Assembly (NCBI GenBank): GCA_029239235.1
Contig: JAQZBD010000026.1
Coordinates: forward strand, 1-56,385
Reading direction: 5' to 3'
Length of the DNA: 56,385 nucleotides
DNA from: Herbinix sp.
GTDB taxonomy: Bacteria; Bacillota; Clostridia; Lachnospirales; Lachnospiraceae
The position numbers and the translations under genes are program-made. The notes under the pieces were generated by a model. That model was given only the letters and a program-made list of their open reading frames with translations, searched no databases and was not told where the DNA came from. Positions 34,601 to 43,093 of this stretch are shown piece by piece. How positions within the stretch are numbered: the stretch's first letter is position 1; the number at the start of each line of letters is the position of its first letter.

Positions 34601-37600
34601 CTTGCTGTGTCCTGCAGCAATTTCAGACTTTCTTCCTTTTCTTTCTCTGATACCTTTTCCTTTGGCTGACTGATGCCAAATGCCAGATAAAAAGCCAGCA
34701 TCCAGACAAAGGCAACCACAGTATAAAGAAGAATTACTCCCAGGGTTAAGCGATTCGTGCACAGGATCGCCACTATAATAAGTGCTGGCAGGAAGGATAT
34801 CCACATGGTCAGAAAATAACCCTTTAAAGTATTAATAATTGAGGAATCCACTGATTCTGCTGTATTCCATCGTAATAAGTTCTTCTTGCTCACCACCAAA
34901 CGATATAAGGTTCGCAGCATCGCATCCGTCGCAATATAAGCACGATAAGGTGTAATAGCAAACTCTAAAAAGGCACGTTCAAACAGCACTCCTAATTCCT
35001 TCAAGAAACTCTTATATACAAGTGCCAGCTTAGGGCGAAGCATTTTTTGTGTTAAAACTGAGATCAGAAGCACTAAGATTTGAAAAATATCTGAGAAAAA
35101 CACTAGCGGAACCCATAGGTAAAATGCATTTGGAAACCAGAGTAGATTAAATATAATCAACAGCACTTTACTAAAGGGTACAAAGCTGCGTCTTAAATTA
35201 TCGAATATCTTCCACCTCGCTAAAGCACATAAACCTCTTCCCTTCACCTTCTTTCTGGTGAATATCCATGGTAAGAGCTGCCAATCTCCACGGATCCATC
35301 TGTGCTCTCGTTTTGCAAATGATATTACACTGCTAGGGAAAGTATCCATAATCTTTGCTGTACTGGAAAAGGCTGTCCTTGCATAGCAGCTTTCCAATAA
35401 ATCATGGCTTAGCACAGAATTTTCCGGAATCGTATTATTTAACAGCTGGTGGAAGGCTTTCACATCATAGATACCCTTACCGATGTAAATTCCTTCATTA
35501 AAGATATCCTGATAAATATCAGAAATAACAGCTCCATAATGTGCCAGACCCGATTGGCCTCCGAACAACTGCGCAAACCGGCTTCCCTGCTTATCCACGA
35601 TGTGATTACGTACCGAGGGTTGAATTATGACATAGCCTTCCTTTACTTTACGGTTCTCCTCATCCAGAACAGGTTGATTTAACGGGTGGTCAATTAAACC
35701 AACCAGCTTGGCTGCATTATCCCGAAGCAGATTGGTATCTGCGTCCAAGGTAATTACATAACGGAAGCTATCCAGTATATCCTCATCGCATAGAATAGTA
35801 GAAAAACTGGTGGAATCCTTCGGAACACCATTTAACAGGTTATTAAATTCCTCCAGCTTTCCTCTTTTTCTCTCCCAGCCCATATAACAATTCTCTGATT
35901 TATTAAATTTACGGTACCGGAAGAATAGGGAAAATCTCTGATACTCACCGGGATACTGCTCATTCAGTTCCTTCATTCTCTGTACCAAAGCTGCTTCTAT
36001 TTCTTCATCCTTTGGCAGGAAGGGTTCAGCCGCATCCTCATAATCTACCAGCAGTGCAAAATATAAATTGGGCTGCTGATTTGCCAGGTAATGCTTCTGC
36101 AATCGTTTCATATACTCTATACCCTGTTTTGTAGAGGATATAATGACAGGCATGATGATATAAGTTCTGGCAGTGTCCGGAATACTTTTAAGATAATCCA
36201 GGGATGGAATTTTCTTTACAGCAATTCTTCTTGTAAATATGAAGTTGGTAAGCTCCATTGCTAAACTTAAGTATAATGGTAAACCGACCAAAAGAATTAT
36301 GACATAATAAAGGGCACGATTATCTGCTGCCGTGATGTACAGGATGTATGCAATCAGTCCACAGATTAGTGCGAGCATGGCAAAAAGCGACACAAAATAA
36401 AGAAAGCCCTTACCGTTTTTACGATGCTCTGATAAATTTGGATTCGGACGATCTAATATCTTCGCTTTTAATAAGGAATATCCGCTACCAAGAAGATAAG
36501 AACCCACATGATGTGATTGATGCAAATTCTCATTTCCCTCAGTTGCGAGTTCCAGGCACTCGGAGGCTATCTTCTCTTCACTGATACGATATTTCAGGGA
36601 GAGCTTTACTACAACCTCCCGGTACATTCCTCTTGCTTCCGGATCCATCTTCCCATAGATCCCTGCAGGATCACTGGAAAGAATTTTCTCCATGCAGGAA
36701 TATTGTTCAAAAAATTTCTCCTCATCAACCTCATTCATGTCTCTGAGACTTACGATTAAAGCTCGGATATTCGTTTCTAAGAAGGACTCAATTTTCCCCT
36801 CTTCAATGAAGATTGCAGATGCTTTTAGCTGTCTTCCTGATTTTCCAAAATGATATTCAATATACTTTTGTATTGATAAATCATGAATGGACATATTCTT
36901 CAATAAATAAATCACATGAGAATGAAAGGAATAGTCATTCACCAGCCCTGGATCAAGCTTGATTAATAATGGAGTGATATCAGCACCGCGATAATCGCTG
37001 CGCCCCTTCTCCATCCTTTCCTTTACAAATCGGTCAGCTTTCGATTTCACATCAATGACATGGATAATTTCCTCTGACATTGTGGTGATATTTTCAAGCA
37101 GACAAAAGCAAAGCATTTCTGGTAGTACCCAAATTTCTTTATCTGTCAAAGGTATAATCTGCTGGTATGCTTTCAGCATAACCTGGGTGTTTTCTTCTGT
37201 GAGATGTCCCTGGGACAACGCAACCATCTTCTTCGCAACTACATAAATTCTTGGGAAGCCCCGATACTCTTTTGTTTTTAATATTGGCAGCACCTCGTAG
37301 CTATTTCCAGAAGTACGAACCTTTTTTATTTCACGGTACATCATTTGGAAATTATCGAATAACCACCGAGCAGCAGGTATTAACGAGATGATATCCGTGG
37401 AGAGCTCCGAGATTGTGTCGCGGATCTTATTTAACTTCTTATAAGCGATTTGATTATAATCATCGAGTACAAAGCTATAACGGAACAGGCTGACCTGCTT
37501 GTGCGTTTCAGCCAGCTCTAACATTTGTTTCTCCCATTCCCTTGGGCCGTACTTTTTATCCTCTCCACTCTCTTGCATTGGAAAATGTACTCTTTTGCCA

Positions 37601-37716
37601 AAATGGTTGAATCTCAGGTACAACAAAGCCAGTATAAAAATAATCAGTGCAATTAAGATAATTAATACAATTATCCGAAACGGTGAATTTATATAGAAAT
37701 TAATCCCTTCCATCAC
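31624..37716 (-). CDS. Cyclic beta-1,2-glucan synthase, synthase/cyclase half (NdvB-like, GT84)
   Basis: 2030 residues. It has a membrane anchor (about 12-33), a helical N-terminal region with WVLPEMLCFCLLENI, a membrane pair (about 435-480), and a GT84 glycosyltransferase (about 500-820) with DADT near 655 and RWIRGDW near 805. More membrane segments follow (about 860-1020), then the glucoamylase-like (GH144/GH189-type) transglycosylase barrel (about 1080-1540) with SWSGTMFEYLMP and MAHHQGM, and a first GH94 N-domain-like sandwich (about 1570-1850), ending with FLWRFGVSGDNP. The usual NdvB is about 2800 residues; this one plus the 811-residue GH94 gives 2841. It polymerises UDP-glucose into a beta-1,2 chain at the membrane and cyclises it. 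The start is GTG at 37716 or ATG at 37713. Confidence 0.85.
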   Translation of the reverse strand: MMEGINFYINSPFRIIVLIILIALIIFILALLYLRFNHFGKRVHFPMQESGEDKKYGPREWEKQMLELAETHKQVSLFRYSFVLDDYNQIAYKKLNKIRDTISELSTDIISLIPAARWLFDNFQMMYREIKKVRTSGNSYEVLPILKTKEYRGFPRIYVVAKKMVALSQGHLTEENTQVMLKAYQQIIPLTDKEIWVLPEMLCFCLLENITTMSEEIIHVIDVKSKADRFVKERMEKGRSDYRGADITPLLIKLDPGLVNDYSFHSHVIYLLKNMSIHDLSIQKYIEYHFGKSGRQLKASAIFIEEGKIESFLETNIRALIVSLRDMNEVDEEKFFEQYSCMEKILSSDPAGIYGKMDPEARGMYREVVVKLSLKYRISEEKIASECLELATEGNENLHQSHHVGSYLLGSGYSLLKAKILDRPNPNLSEHRKNGKGFLYFVSLFAMLALICGLIAYILYITAADNRALYYVIILLVGLPLYLSLAMELTNFIFTRRIAVKKIPSLDYLKSIPDTARTYIIMPVIISSTKQGIEYMKRLQKHYLANQQPNLYFALLVDYEDAAEPFLPKDEEIEAALVQRMKELNEQYPGEYQRFSLFFRYRKFNKSENCYMGWERKRGKLEEFNNLLNGVPKDSTSFSTILCDEDILDSFRYVITLDADTNLLRDNAAKLVGLIDHPLNQPVLDEENRKVKEGYVIIQPSVRNHIVDKQGSRFAQLFGGQSGLAHYGAVISDIYQDIFNEGIYIGKGIYDVKAFHQLLNNTIPENSVLSHDLLESCYARTAFSSTAKIMDTFPSSVISFAKREHRWIRGDWQLLPWIFTRKKVKGRGLCALARWKIFDNLRRSFVPFSKVLLIIFNLLWFPNAFYLWVPLVFFSDIFQILVLLISVLTQKMLRPKLALVYKSFLKELGVLFERAFLEFAITPYRAYIATDAMLRTLYRLVVSKKNLLRWNTAESVDSSIINTLKGYFLTMWISFLPALIIVAILCTNRLTLGVILLYTVVAFVWMLAFYLAFGISQPKEKVSEKEKEESLKLLQDTARRTWQFFKDFSVKENNYLCPDNCQMGQMVKVSDKTSPTNIGLQFLSILSARDFGYETIGSTVERTEHLMDSVQKMLKWRGHLYNWYEIKTLEVLNPAYISTVDSGNFLGHLVAMKSGLLEQLDKPILSELMVKELNHTIIRSRYHLTNFLQIDNGLVIGDFLEEIKEIWEDVNSRSLSSEEDHYWIFELQSNIESIVDEISAYKLKETKLSACPSLRMLAEQENKNAVNMVNRIKTLCYKIDNLIGNADFGFLFDHKRLLFHIGYHVDSQTLDAGCYDLMASESALTSFLAIAKGEVPLKHWYKLGRPYTIVNGIPCFVSWSGTMFEYLMPGLVMKGYEGSVFSETFQAAVLQQMKYAKEAEIPWGISESQYYRFDLNSNYQYKAFGVPKIRLQPVRKNPLVVTPYATLLALDYVGEECISNLIRLQDMGVYGDYGFYEAVDYNQPNSSEMTPYCIVRSYMAHHQGMIMVAINNYLHHSIMRERFHSDIMVLATQVLLEEKRQSNLISLAKRGYTIKIGKPLFREDGLSKRYVNDVSPSIPVANILSNNKYSLMITSDGDGFSKYDDLMLYRWRSDIYANTGHYIYIKDQTSGKVWSSAYHPTRVQPDEYQVIFAPHQAEFIRRDGNISTNTLVSLDTDHSVEIRKVSLTNHSSSERSFELTSYLEMVGDTHMAELSHPAFNKLFLESEYLQEHGIFLAKRRSKKGEQPYMIHMVRTGAKTPVRVEYENDRKKFIGRNHTLTNPEAVMKSITFSNQSGFCNDPIMSLRIKLSVDPGESVCVSFVTGVCESREEAIKLSEELNVCYRIDDIMEKFRLQKDIELKYLEITRSQMNAFQDLISPIFYPSPSYRGPEERIRRNFKNQSFLWRFGVSGDNPILLLRVKSMEEEGIIKDVLKAYEYLRLNRVMVDLVILIEAKHGYLQEVADLINDMTSSMRIHEYENSKPSFFVIYTYQMIPAEIDLLYTVARVVFSDKTGVYFRTVRENIEELTEE

Positions 37717-37798
37717 AGAAACAATTATCCTCCTTATAATAAGGTTTAGTTAATTTGTCTATCTATAGATAGTGTGCCTATTTTTTCATAAAAAAAAC

Positions 37799-37819
37799 GG
37801 CACAATATTATATTGTGCC
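37799..37819 (-). terminator. Perfect hairpin plus U-run upstream of the NdvB-like gene (barrier or attenuator)
   Basis: GGCACAATA-TAA-TATTGTGCC, followed on the minus strand by GTTTTTTTTATG, is a textbook intrinsic terminator. It lies 83 bp before the synthase start in a divergent intergenic region, so no minus-strand gene precedes it nearby. It may attenuate the synthase leader or block stray transcription. Confidence 0.65.
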
Positions 37820-37843
37820 AATTTTATTGCAAGTTATTACATT

Positions 37844-37872
37844 TTTACATCAATCTATCATATATTTATAAT
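37844..37872 (+). promoter_or_regulatory. Sigma-A-like promoter of the S8 protease gene
   Basis: TTTACA (37844-37849), 17 bp, TATAAT (37867-37872), 29 bp before the ATG. Confidence 0.6.
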
Positions 37873-37900
37873 AATAACATTTGAGTCGGAGTAGTTCATC

Positions 37901-39607
37901 ATGGATCAGGAATGTAGTAATCGAATCATTAGTGAAGATTATGCTGACTTTCTCATTCAATCCGGTAGTAGTTTAAATGATCTTAGTTCTCAATTAGATA
38001 TTTGCTATACGCCCATTAATGATCAGTACGTCGTTATCTATACTCCGATTGCGGGTCTTCCAGATAGATTTATTCATCTAGTAGGGTATTTTTCTTATCC
38101 GAAATGTTTTGGATTAATGGATATTGCCAGCTTACAACAGTCCGGTATCAATCGAGTTCGCAATGTTCCAACCCTAAACCTCCTCGGTCAAGGGGTGTTA
38201 GTCGGCTTCATTGACACAGGAATTGAATATACCCATGAAGCATTTAAAAATGCGGATGGAACCTCACGTATCCTTTCCATCTGGGATCAATCGATTCAGA
38301 ATGAAAATGCCAGACCTGCAGGCTTTTATTATGGGACAGAATACTCGCAGCAGCAAATTAATGAAGCTCTTCAATCAGCTGATCCATTATCCGTCGTACC
38401 AAGTACGGATACAAACGGACATGGTACAGCTCTTGCAGGTATCGCAGCAGGTAATGCCAGCGAAGCAAATAATTTCTCGGGCGTTGTCCCAGGTTCTGAG
38501 CTAGTGGTTGTTAAATTAAAGGAAGCCAAGCGAATTACAAGAGAGTTCTGGAAAATCCCTGATGGCCCAGTATGCTATCAGCAAAATGATATATTATTGG
38601 GAATTAGATACCTGGTTGAAAAAGCCGCTTCCGTTAATAGACCTATTTCTATTATTATTGGTGTTGGAACCTCTCAAGGTGCTCATGATGATAGAGGAAT
38701 TGTATCCAGCTTTTTATCCGATATCGCTGCATTAACTGGCGTCTGTGTCTCAGTTTCTGCCGGAAATGAAGGCAGTAGTATGCATCATTACCGTGGTCAG
38801 ATACAGCAAGGCAGCAAATATGATACCATGGAGTTGAACGTAGGCCCGAATGATTCCGGCTTTTCTTTGGAGATTTGGGGAAAGGCTCCGAATACCTTTT
38901 CTATTGATATCTCCTCTCCTTCTGGTGAGTATATCGCCAGAATACCTGCCAGGTTAAACGAGAATCAGGTAGTACGCTTCATTTTCGAGCGAACTGTTAT
39001 TAATATTGATTACCAGATCATTGAAGCGGAAACAGGTGATCAATTAATTCTGCTTCGTTTTACGGAGCCAGCGGAGGGAATCTGGCGTTTTCGTGTGTAT
39101 CTCAGTGGTGATCTATCAGCTGATTTTCATGCCTGGCTGCCAATTACACCATTTTTAGGATCAGGTACTTACTTTATTCGCCCTGACCCTTATACCACTC
39201 TAACTTCTCCGGGCAACACAATCGTTCCCATCGTTGCAACAGCTTATAATTACACGAATGAAACTTTATTTATCGATGCCAGCAGAGGCTTTACCAGAGA
39301 TAATAATATTTCTCCAACTTTTGCTGCTCCGGGAGTAAACCTAATCGCACCGGCATTAAATAATACCTATGCTCCTGTTACCGGCACCAGCATCGCTGCG
39401 GCTCACACAGGCGGTGTATGCGCTATGCTGCTGGAGTGGGGGGTAGTAAGGAATCGTTATAGCCAGATGGATACTATTGATATTAGAAATATATTAATTC
39501 GCGGAACAGTGAAAAATCCCAATCTCACCTATCCAAACCGAGAGTGGGGATATGGCATCCTAAATTTATACAATTCCTTCACTAGTTTAAGCGGAGAAAA
39601 TGCATAA
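37901..39607 (+). CDS. S8 subtilisin-like protease of the Csp/germination type
   Basis: 568 residues with a complete triad: D105 in GFIDTGIEYTHEAF, H174 in TNGHGTALAG and S497 in TGTSIAAAHTGG. The oxyanion Asn is in SVSAGNEGS. A roughly 95-residue leading region has no hydrophobic signal, and a large insert (about 290-430) forms a beta-rich jelly-roll-type domain, as in the Csp proteases that cut the spore cortex lytic enzyme SleC. Such genes are multiplied in Lachnospiraceae, so a germination role is only a possibility. The sugar-binding-like gene follows 42 bp downstream and is probably cotranscribed. Confidence 0.88.
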   Translation: MDQECSNRIISEDYADFLIQSGSSLNDLSSQLDICYTPINDQYVVIYTPIAGLPDRFIHLVGYFSYPKCFGLMDIASLQQSGINRVRNVPTLNLLGQGVLVGFIDTGIEYTHEAFKNADGTSRILSIWDQSIQNENARPAGFYYGTEYSQQQINEALQSADPLSVVPSTDTNGHGTALAGIAAGNASEANNFSGVVPGSELVVVKLKEAKRITREFWKIPDGPVCYQQNDILLGIRYLVEKAASVNRPISIIIGVGTSQGAHDDRGIVSSFLSDIAALTGVCVSVSAGNEGSSMHHYRGQIQQGSKYDTMELNVGPNDSGFSLEIWGKAPNTFSIDISSPSGEYIARIPARLNENQVVRFIFERTVINIDYQIIEAETGDQLILLRFTEPAEGIWRFRVYLSGDLSADFHAWLPITPFLGSGTYFIRPDPYTTLTSPGNTIVPIVATAYNYTNETLFIDASRGFTRDNNISPTFAAPGVNLIAPALNNTYAPVTGTSIAAAHTGGVCAMLLEWGVVRNRYSQMDTIDIRNILIRGTVKNPNLTYPNREWGYGILNLYNSFTSLSGENA

Positions 39608-39649
39608 GCTTGAAACTTAGTATCTAACACTTTTAAGAAGAGGTAGCCT

Positions 39650-40546
39650 ATGGAATTTTGCAGAATAACTCAACAAAGTCAATATACCTTCGGATGGTCT
39701 GTGTATAACAGCAATCTGGAATATTTTCAGATCATGCAGGAGGGTGTACTAAGCACTGCTGAGGAACTTGGGATCAATGTGCTTCCCCACAATCAAAATG
39801 GGGAAACCACAGAAATGATAAATGGCTGTATTAATTTACTCGCTCAGGGTATTAATGCTCTTATCATCTCTCCTGTGAATCCTCAAGCTATGGGCGAAAT
39901 TGCAGACCTGGCTAAGCAGGCAAATATTCCAATTGTGGTTGTTGATATTGGAACCGGAGGTGCCGATGTAGCTGCTTTTATTATCTCTGATAATTTCGGC
40001 GGCGGCATCTTAGCCGGTGAATATGCTCTCGTATTACTCAAGGAACATCAGGTTATAAGTCGCAATGTGGTTATTATTAAAGTTGAACCAACCTCCACCT
40101 ATGCGCGCCTGCGAGGCGATGGTTTTGAAAGTGTTCTTACGGATGCAGGTTATTATATCGTCGCTCAGGCAAATGGTAATTCTGATACACTGCAAGCTTA
40201 TGAGATAATGAAAGGATTTTTAGCTGCCTACCAAAATGATCTGGCCATCGTATTCTGTGAAAATGACCGAATGGCTCTCGGCGCGGCTCAAGCTGTCTTT
40301 GAAGCAGGAAAAACAGGCCAGATACTAATCCTGGGCTTTGACGGTATTCCATCCGCTATTGAAGCCATTAAAAATGGATTAATGCAAGGGACTATTGCAC
40401 AACAACCCTTTGAAATGGGGAGGCTCGGAGTACAATCAGCCAATACCATTCTAATGGGCGGTACAATTATTTTTGATGATGTAGCACAAAAAGAATTATT
40501 TGTATCGGTATTCTTAATTGATCAATTCGGTTATTCTTGGAATTAA
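39650..40546 (+). CDS. Periplasmic-binding-protein homologue lacking a signal peptide (cytosolic sugar-binding domain)
   Basis: 298 residues with the Peripla_BP_4 fold: FGWSVYNSNLEYFQIMQEG, then LLAQGINALIISPVNP, AGEYALVLLK, and ILILGFDGIPSAIEAIKNG. The N-terminus (MEFCRITQQSQ) is neither a signal peptide nor a lipobox, and there is no HTH domain, so it is neither a transporter SBP nor a LacI repressor. AGAGG precedes the ATG. Coupled to the S8 protease gene, it might bind a sugar inside the cell or in the spore and act on that protease (inference). Confidence 0.82.
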   Translation: MEFCRITQQSQYTFGWSVYNSNLEYFQIMQEGVLSTAEELGINVLPHNQNGETTEMINGCINLLAQGINALIISPVNPQAMGEIADLAKQANIPIVVVDIGTGGADVAAFIISDNFGGGILAGEYALVLLKEHQVISRNVVIIKVEPTSTYARLRGDGFESVLTDAGYYIVAQANGNSDTLQAYEIMKGFLAAYQNDLAIVFCENDRMALGAAQAVFEAGKTGQILILGFDGIPSAIEAIKNGLMQGTIAQQPFEMGRLGVQSANTILMGGTIIFDDVAQKELFVSVFLIDQFGYSWN

Positions 40547-40552
40547 AATCAA

Positions 40553-40596
40553 TGAGCCTTTTGATACTCCCGTATATCGGAATATCAAAAGGCTCA
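40553..40596. terminator. Bidirectional terminator between convergent sugar-binding and flotillin genes
   Basis: TGAGCCTTTTGATA and TATCAAAAGGCTCA are perfect 14-bp arms, with moderately T-rich tails on both strands. Confidence 0.75.
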
Positions 40597-40682
40597 ACTT
40601 AATTCTTGCCAGCTAAATTCTTGTCAACTTAGTTCATGATAAATGAATCAAATGCAGATTCATTTTGTTTTTATTTCATGTG

Positions 40683-42269
40683 TTATTCCTGTGTTATTCC
40701 ATTCATGATACCTTCTCCAATACCAGTAACATTAACATTCTTTGTTGTCTTAGCCTCTAAGCTTTCGGCCATAATAATATTCTTCATATCAATTCCAACT
40801 GAGCTTTGAACCGTATCAAAAACCTTTGCCAGTACAACAGGCACATTGTCTACTACTTGATCTACTCCGCCGCCATAGATCTTAATATCGGAAATCTGGC
40901 TGAGCGGCTCAGCAATTGCTTTTGCAAGCTCAGGTAATTTTTCAATTAATTTATCCGCCATCGCTGCATTAGTATACTTCTGGTATGCCTCTGCCTTTTT
41001 CTCCATTGCTTCTGCTTCTGCAAGACCCTTGGCTTTGATTGCTTCCGCCTCTGCTAAACCAATTGCACTAATTGCCTTTGCTTTTGCATCACCGTTGATG
41101 GACTGGGCATCTGCCTCCGCTCTTGCCTTTAAAATAATTGCTTCTGCCTCCGCATTAGCCTCTGCCTTTTTTGCTTCTGCTCTTGCTTCTGCCTCTGCTA
41201 TTTTGGTATATTTCTCTGCATCTGCTTCTGCTTTTTTCTGTTCACGATCAGCATTTGCTGGTTCTACAACCTTTGTTTTTAATTCTTCACGGGTTTTCTC
41301 CGCACGGCGCTGTTCCAATTCAGTCTGCTTTTGCTCTCTTGCGATATCAACCTGAAGCTGAGCCTCCTGAAGTTCCTTCTGCTTTAACTGTTTCAAAATA
41401 TCAGCTTCCATCTGAGCAGCAATAATGTCTTTATAGGTAATGCTCTTCTGAATCTCGTAAGCTGCATCGGCTTTGGCCTTTGCAGATTCCTGTTCCATTC
41501 TATATTCAGACTCGCGAACCTCTTTTGCTTTAATAGCTGCACTTACTTCTGTTTCTGCCTCCAGACGAGCCTTCTCACCTTCCTTGGTTGCCTCGGACTT
41601 CTTAATGGACTCTTCCTTCAAAGCCATAGCCTGAGCAATCTCTGCATCCTTTTTCTTTTCTGATATCTGTTTAGCACCAAGAGCTCTAATATAACCATTG
41701 GTATCATTTACATCTTTAATGGAGAAGTCTTTCAGTTCAAGACCCATCTCACCGATCTTTGTACCAACAACTTCCTGAACTTTAGCAGAAAATGCTTCTC
41801 TGTCATTATAGATCTGTTCCACGGTCATGGATGCTACGATTTCACGTAACTTACCTTCCAGAATCAGAGTAACCTGATCTGAAATAGATTTTTGAATCTG
41901 CATCTCATTTCCGCCGGAGAACTGTTCAATAGCTGCATATATGCTGTCATGAGTATTTCTGACTTTAATTACAGCTGTGCCGACAACGTCGATGGGAACA
42001 CCCTGTGATGACATGGTCTGTGACGTGTTAATATTCAGTTGAATATTACCTAAGGAAATGATATCCGTTCTTTCTAATACAGGAATTACAATTCCACCAC
42101 CACCGGTGATTACTCTTTTCTTCATACCGGTTACAACCATTGCTCTATCCTGGGGCACCTTCTTCCACATGCGTAAAATAACCGTTAATACTGCTACGCC
42201 CGCTGCTACTGCGAAAACTGTGATAATAATCGGTACAATGTCTACTCCTAACCCTGTTACACCATTCAT
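40683..42269 (-). CDS. Flotillin-family protein (SPFH, FloT-like)
   Basis: 528 residues. A short N-terminal membrane segment (VDIVPIIITVFAVAAGVAVLTVI) is followed by the SPFH domain (RAMVVTGMKKRVITGGGGIVIPVLERTDIISLG), then an Ala/Glu/Lys-rich coiled coil (about 220-420) dominated by EAxAEA repeats, then a C-terminal domain with AxPLSQISDIKIYGGG-like residues (AEPLSQISDIKIYGG). AGGAGG precedes the ATG, 27 bp after the NfeD-like gene. Flotillins with an NfeD partner organise membrane microdomains and answer envelope stress. Confidence 0.95.
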   Translation of the reverse strand: MNGVTGLGVDIVPIIITVFAVAAGVAVLTVILRMWKKVPQDRAMVVTGMKKRVITGGGGIVIPVLERTDIISLGNIQLNINTSQTMSSQGVPIDVVGTAVIKVRNTHDSIYAAIEQFSGGNEMQIQKSISDQVTLILEGKLREIVASMTVEQIYNDREAFSAKVQEVVGTKIGEMGLELKDFSIKDVNDTNGYIRALGAKQISEKKKDAEIAQAMALKEESIKKSEATKEGEKARLEAETEVSAAIKAKEVRESEYRMEQESAKAKADAAYEIQKSITYKDIIAAQMEADILKQLKQKELQEAQLQVDIAREQKQTELEQRRAEKTREELKTKVVEPANADREQKKAEADAEKYTKIAEAEARAEAKKAEANAEAEAIILKARAEADAQSINGDAKAKAISAIGLAEAEAIKAKGLAEAEAMEKKAEAYQKYTNAAMADKLIEKLPELAKAIAEPLSQISDIKIYGGGVDQVVDNVPVVLAKVFDTVQSSVGIDMKNIIMAESLEAKTTKNVNVTGIGEGIMNGITQE

Positions 42270-42296
42270 ATCGAATCCTCCTTATTGATTCCCTTT

Positions 42297-42968
42297 TTAT
42301 TCATATTTATTTTTTGGTTCAACAATAAATATCCCATTTTTAATCTCTATTACCCTTACGACTCTTCCTGTTGGTAATCTCATCTCTTCGTCAATACATC
42401 TTGCAGGATAGCTTACCCTTATGTTCTTAAGAGTAAGAAAGCTTACCGAACCAAGCTGCCCTGGAAGTATAGTGTCCACCACTGTTCCGTCATAAAGGAT
42501 TAATTCTTTTTCATCGACTCCGGTATTCTCAACTTGTATTCTCTTTAAAGTTCTTATAAAGCTTTGAACGATGACAGCAGCGGCATACCCTATTACGATT
42601 GCAACCAGAAAGGTTATGATTCCCGCCACACCCTTATAGGTCATAATGCTGCCAACTGCACCAAAGACAATGGCCAAGGTAGAAAGTGCCATGGCTGAGG
42701 TTGGTACTAAGCCGACTGCAAGCATGGAGAATACTCCCTGTCCGGGATCACCATCAACTCCAATTGCTGTGCTTGGATCAACCTCGGAATGGATCGCTGC
42801 ATCTAAATTAGCGTCTACATCAACATCCATATCTACATCCATATTAAAATCTGTCGATGTATCTACACCAGCATCTACATCTGTCCCACTTCCCAGGAAT
42901 CCAAATGCAAAGCTTATCAATGGCAAAACCGCGCCCCCTGCAAGAAAACATAGATAAATGGTCATCAT
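42297..42968 (-). CDS. NfeD-like membrane protein with an Asp/Val-rich loop
   Basis: 223 residues: a hydrophobic segment (1-28), then a loop (about 29-75) with repeated D-V-D triplets (DMDVDVDANLD), then about three membrane segments (about 78-145), then a beta-rich soluble end with VDTILPGQLGSVSF and MRLPTGRVVRVIEIKNGIFIV, the OB-fold typical of NfeD partners of flotillin. The acidic loop is predicted outside the cell and could bind cations. It is first in the operon with the flotillin gene, with AAAGGGG upstream and the promoter at 43094-43122. Confidence 0.85.
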   Translation of the reverse strand: MMTIYLCFLAGGAVLPLISFAFGFLGSGTDVDAGVDTSTDFNMDVDMDVDVDANLDAAIHSEVDPSTAIGVDGDPGQGVFSMLAVGLVPTSAMALSTLAIVFGAVGSIMTYKGVAGIITFLVAIVIGYAAAVIVQSFIRTLKRIQVENTGVDEKELILYDGTVVDTILPGQLGSVSFLTLKNIRVSYPARCIDEEMRLPTGRVVRVIEIKNGIFIVEPKNKYE

Positions 42969-43021
42969 ACTATTAAACCCCTTTACTTTTTAAAACCTGA
43001 TTAACTTTGTATACAACTCAA

Positions 43022-43066
43022 ACTAACGGTCATTTGGCCTCGAGGCCACCGGATACCGGATGTGAA
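43022..43066 (-). promoter_or_regulatory. 45-bp leader motif, copy 2 (before NfeD-flotillin operon)
   Basis: It shares TTCACATCC at the 5' end, GGCC-TCGA-GGCC hairpin, CAAA and CGTTAGT at the 3' end with 28898-28942, in the same orientation and at the same place relative to the promoter. Confidence 0.55.
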
Positions 43067-43093
43067 AATTGTTTTTTCTTTCACACTAGTTAC

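Noticed and set aside
41029-41355. Plus-strand Ala/Ser-rich frame inside the flotillin gene
   Set aside because: It is the antisense shadow of the EA-rich coiled coil, with no ribosome site.
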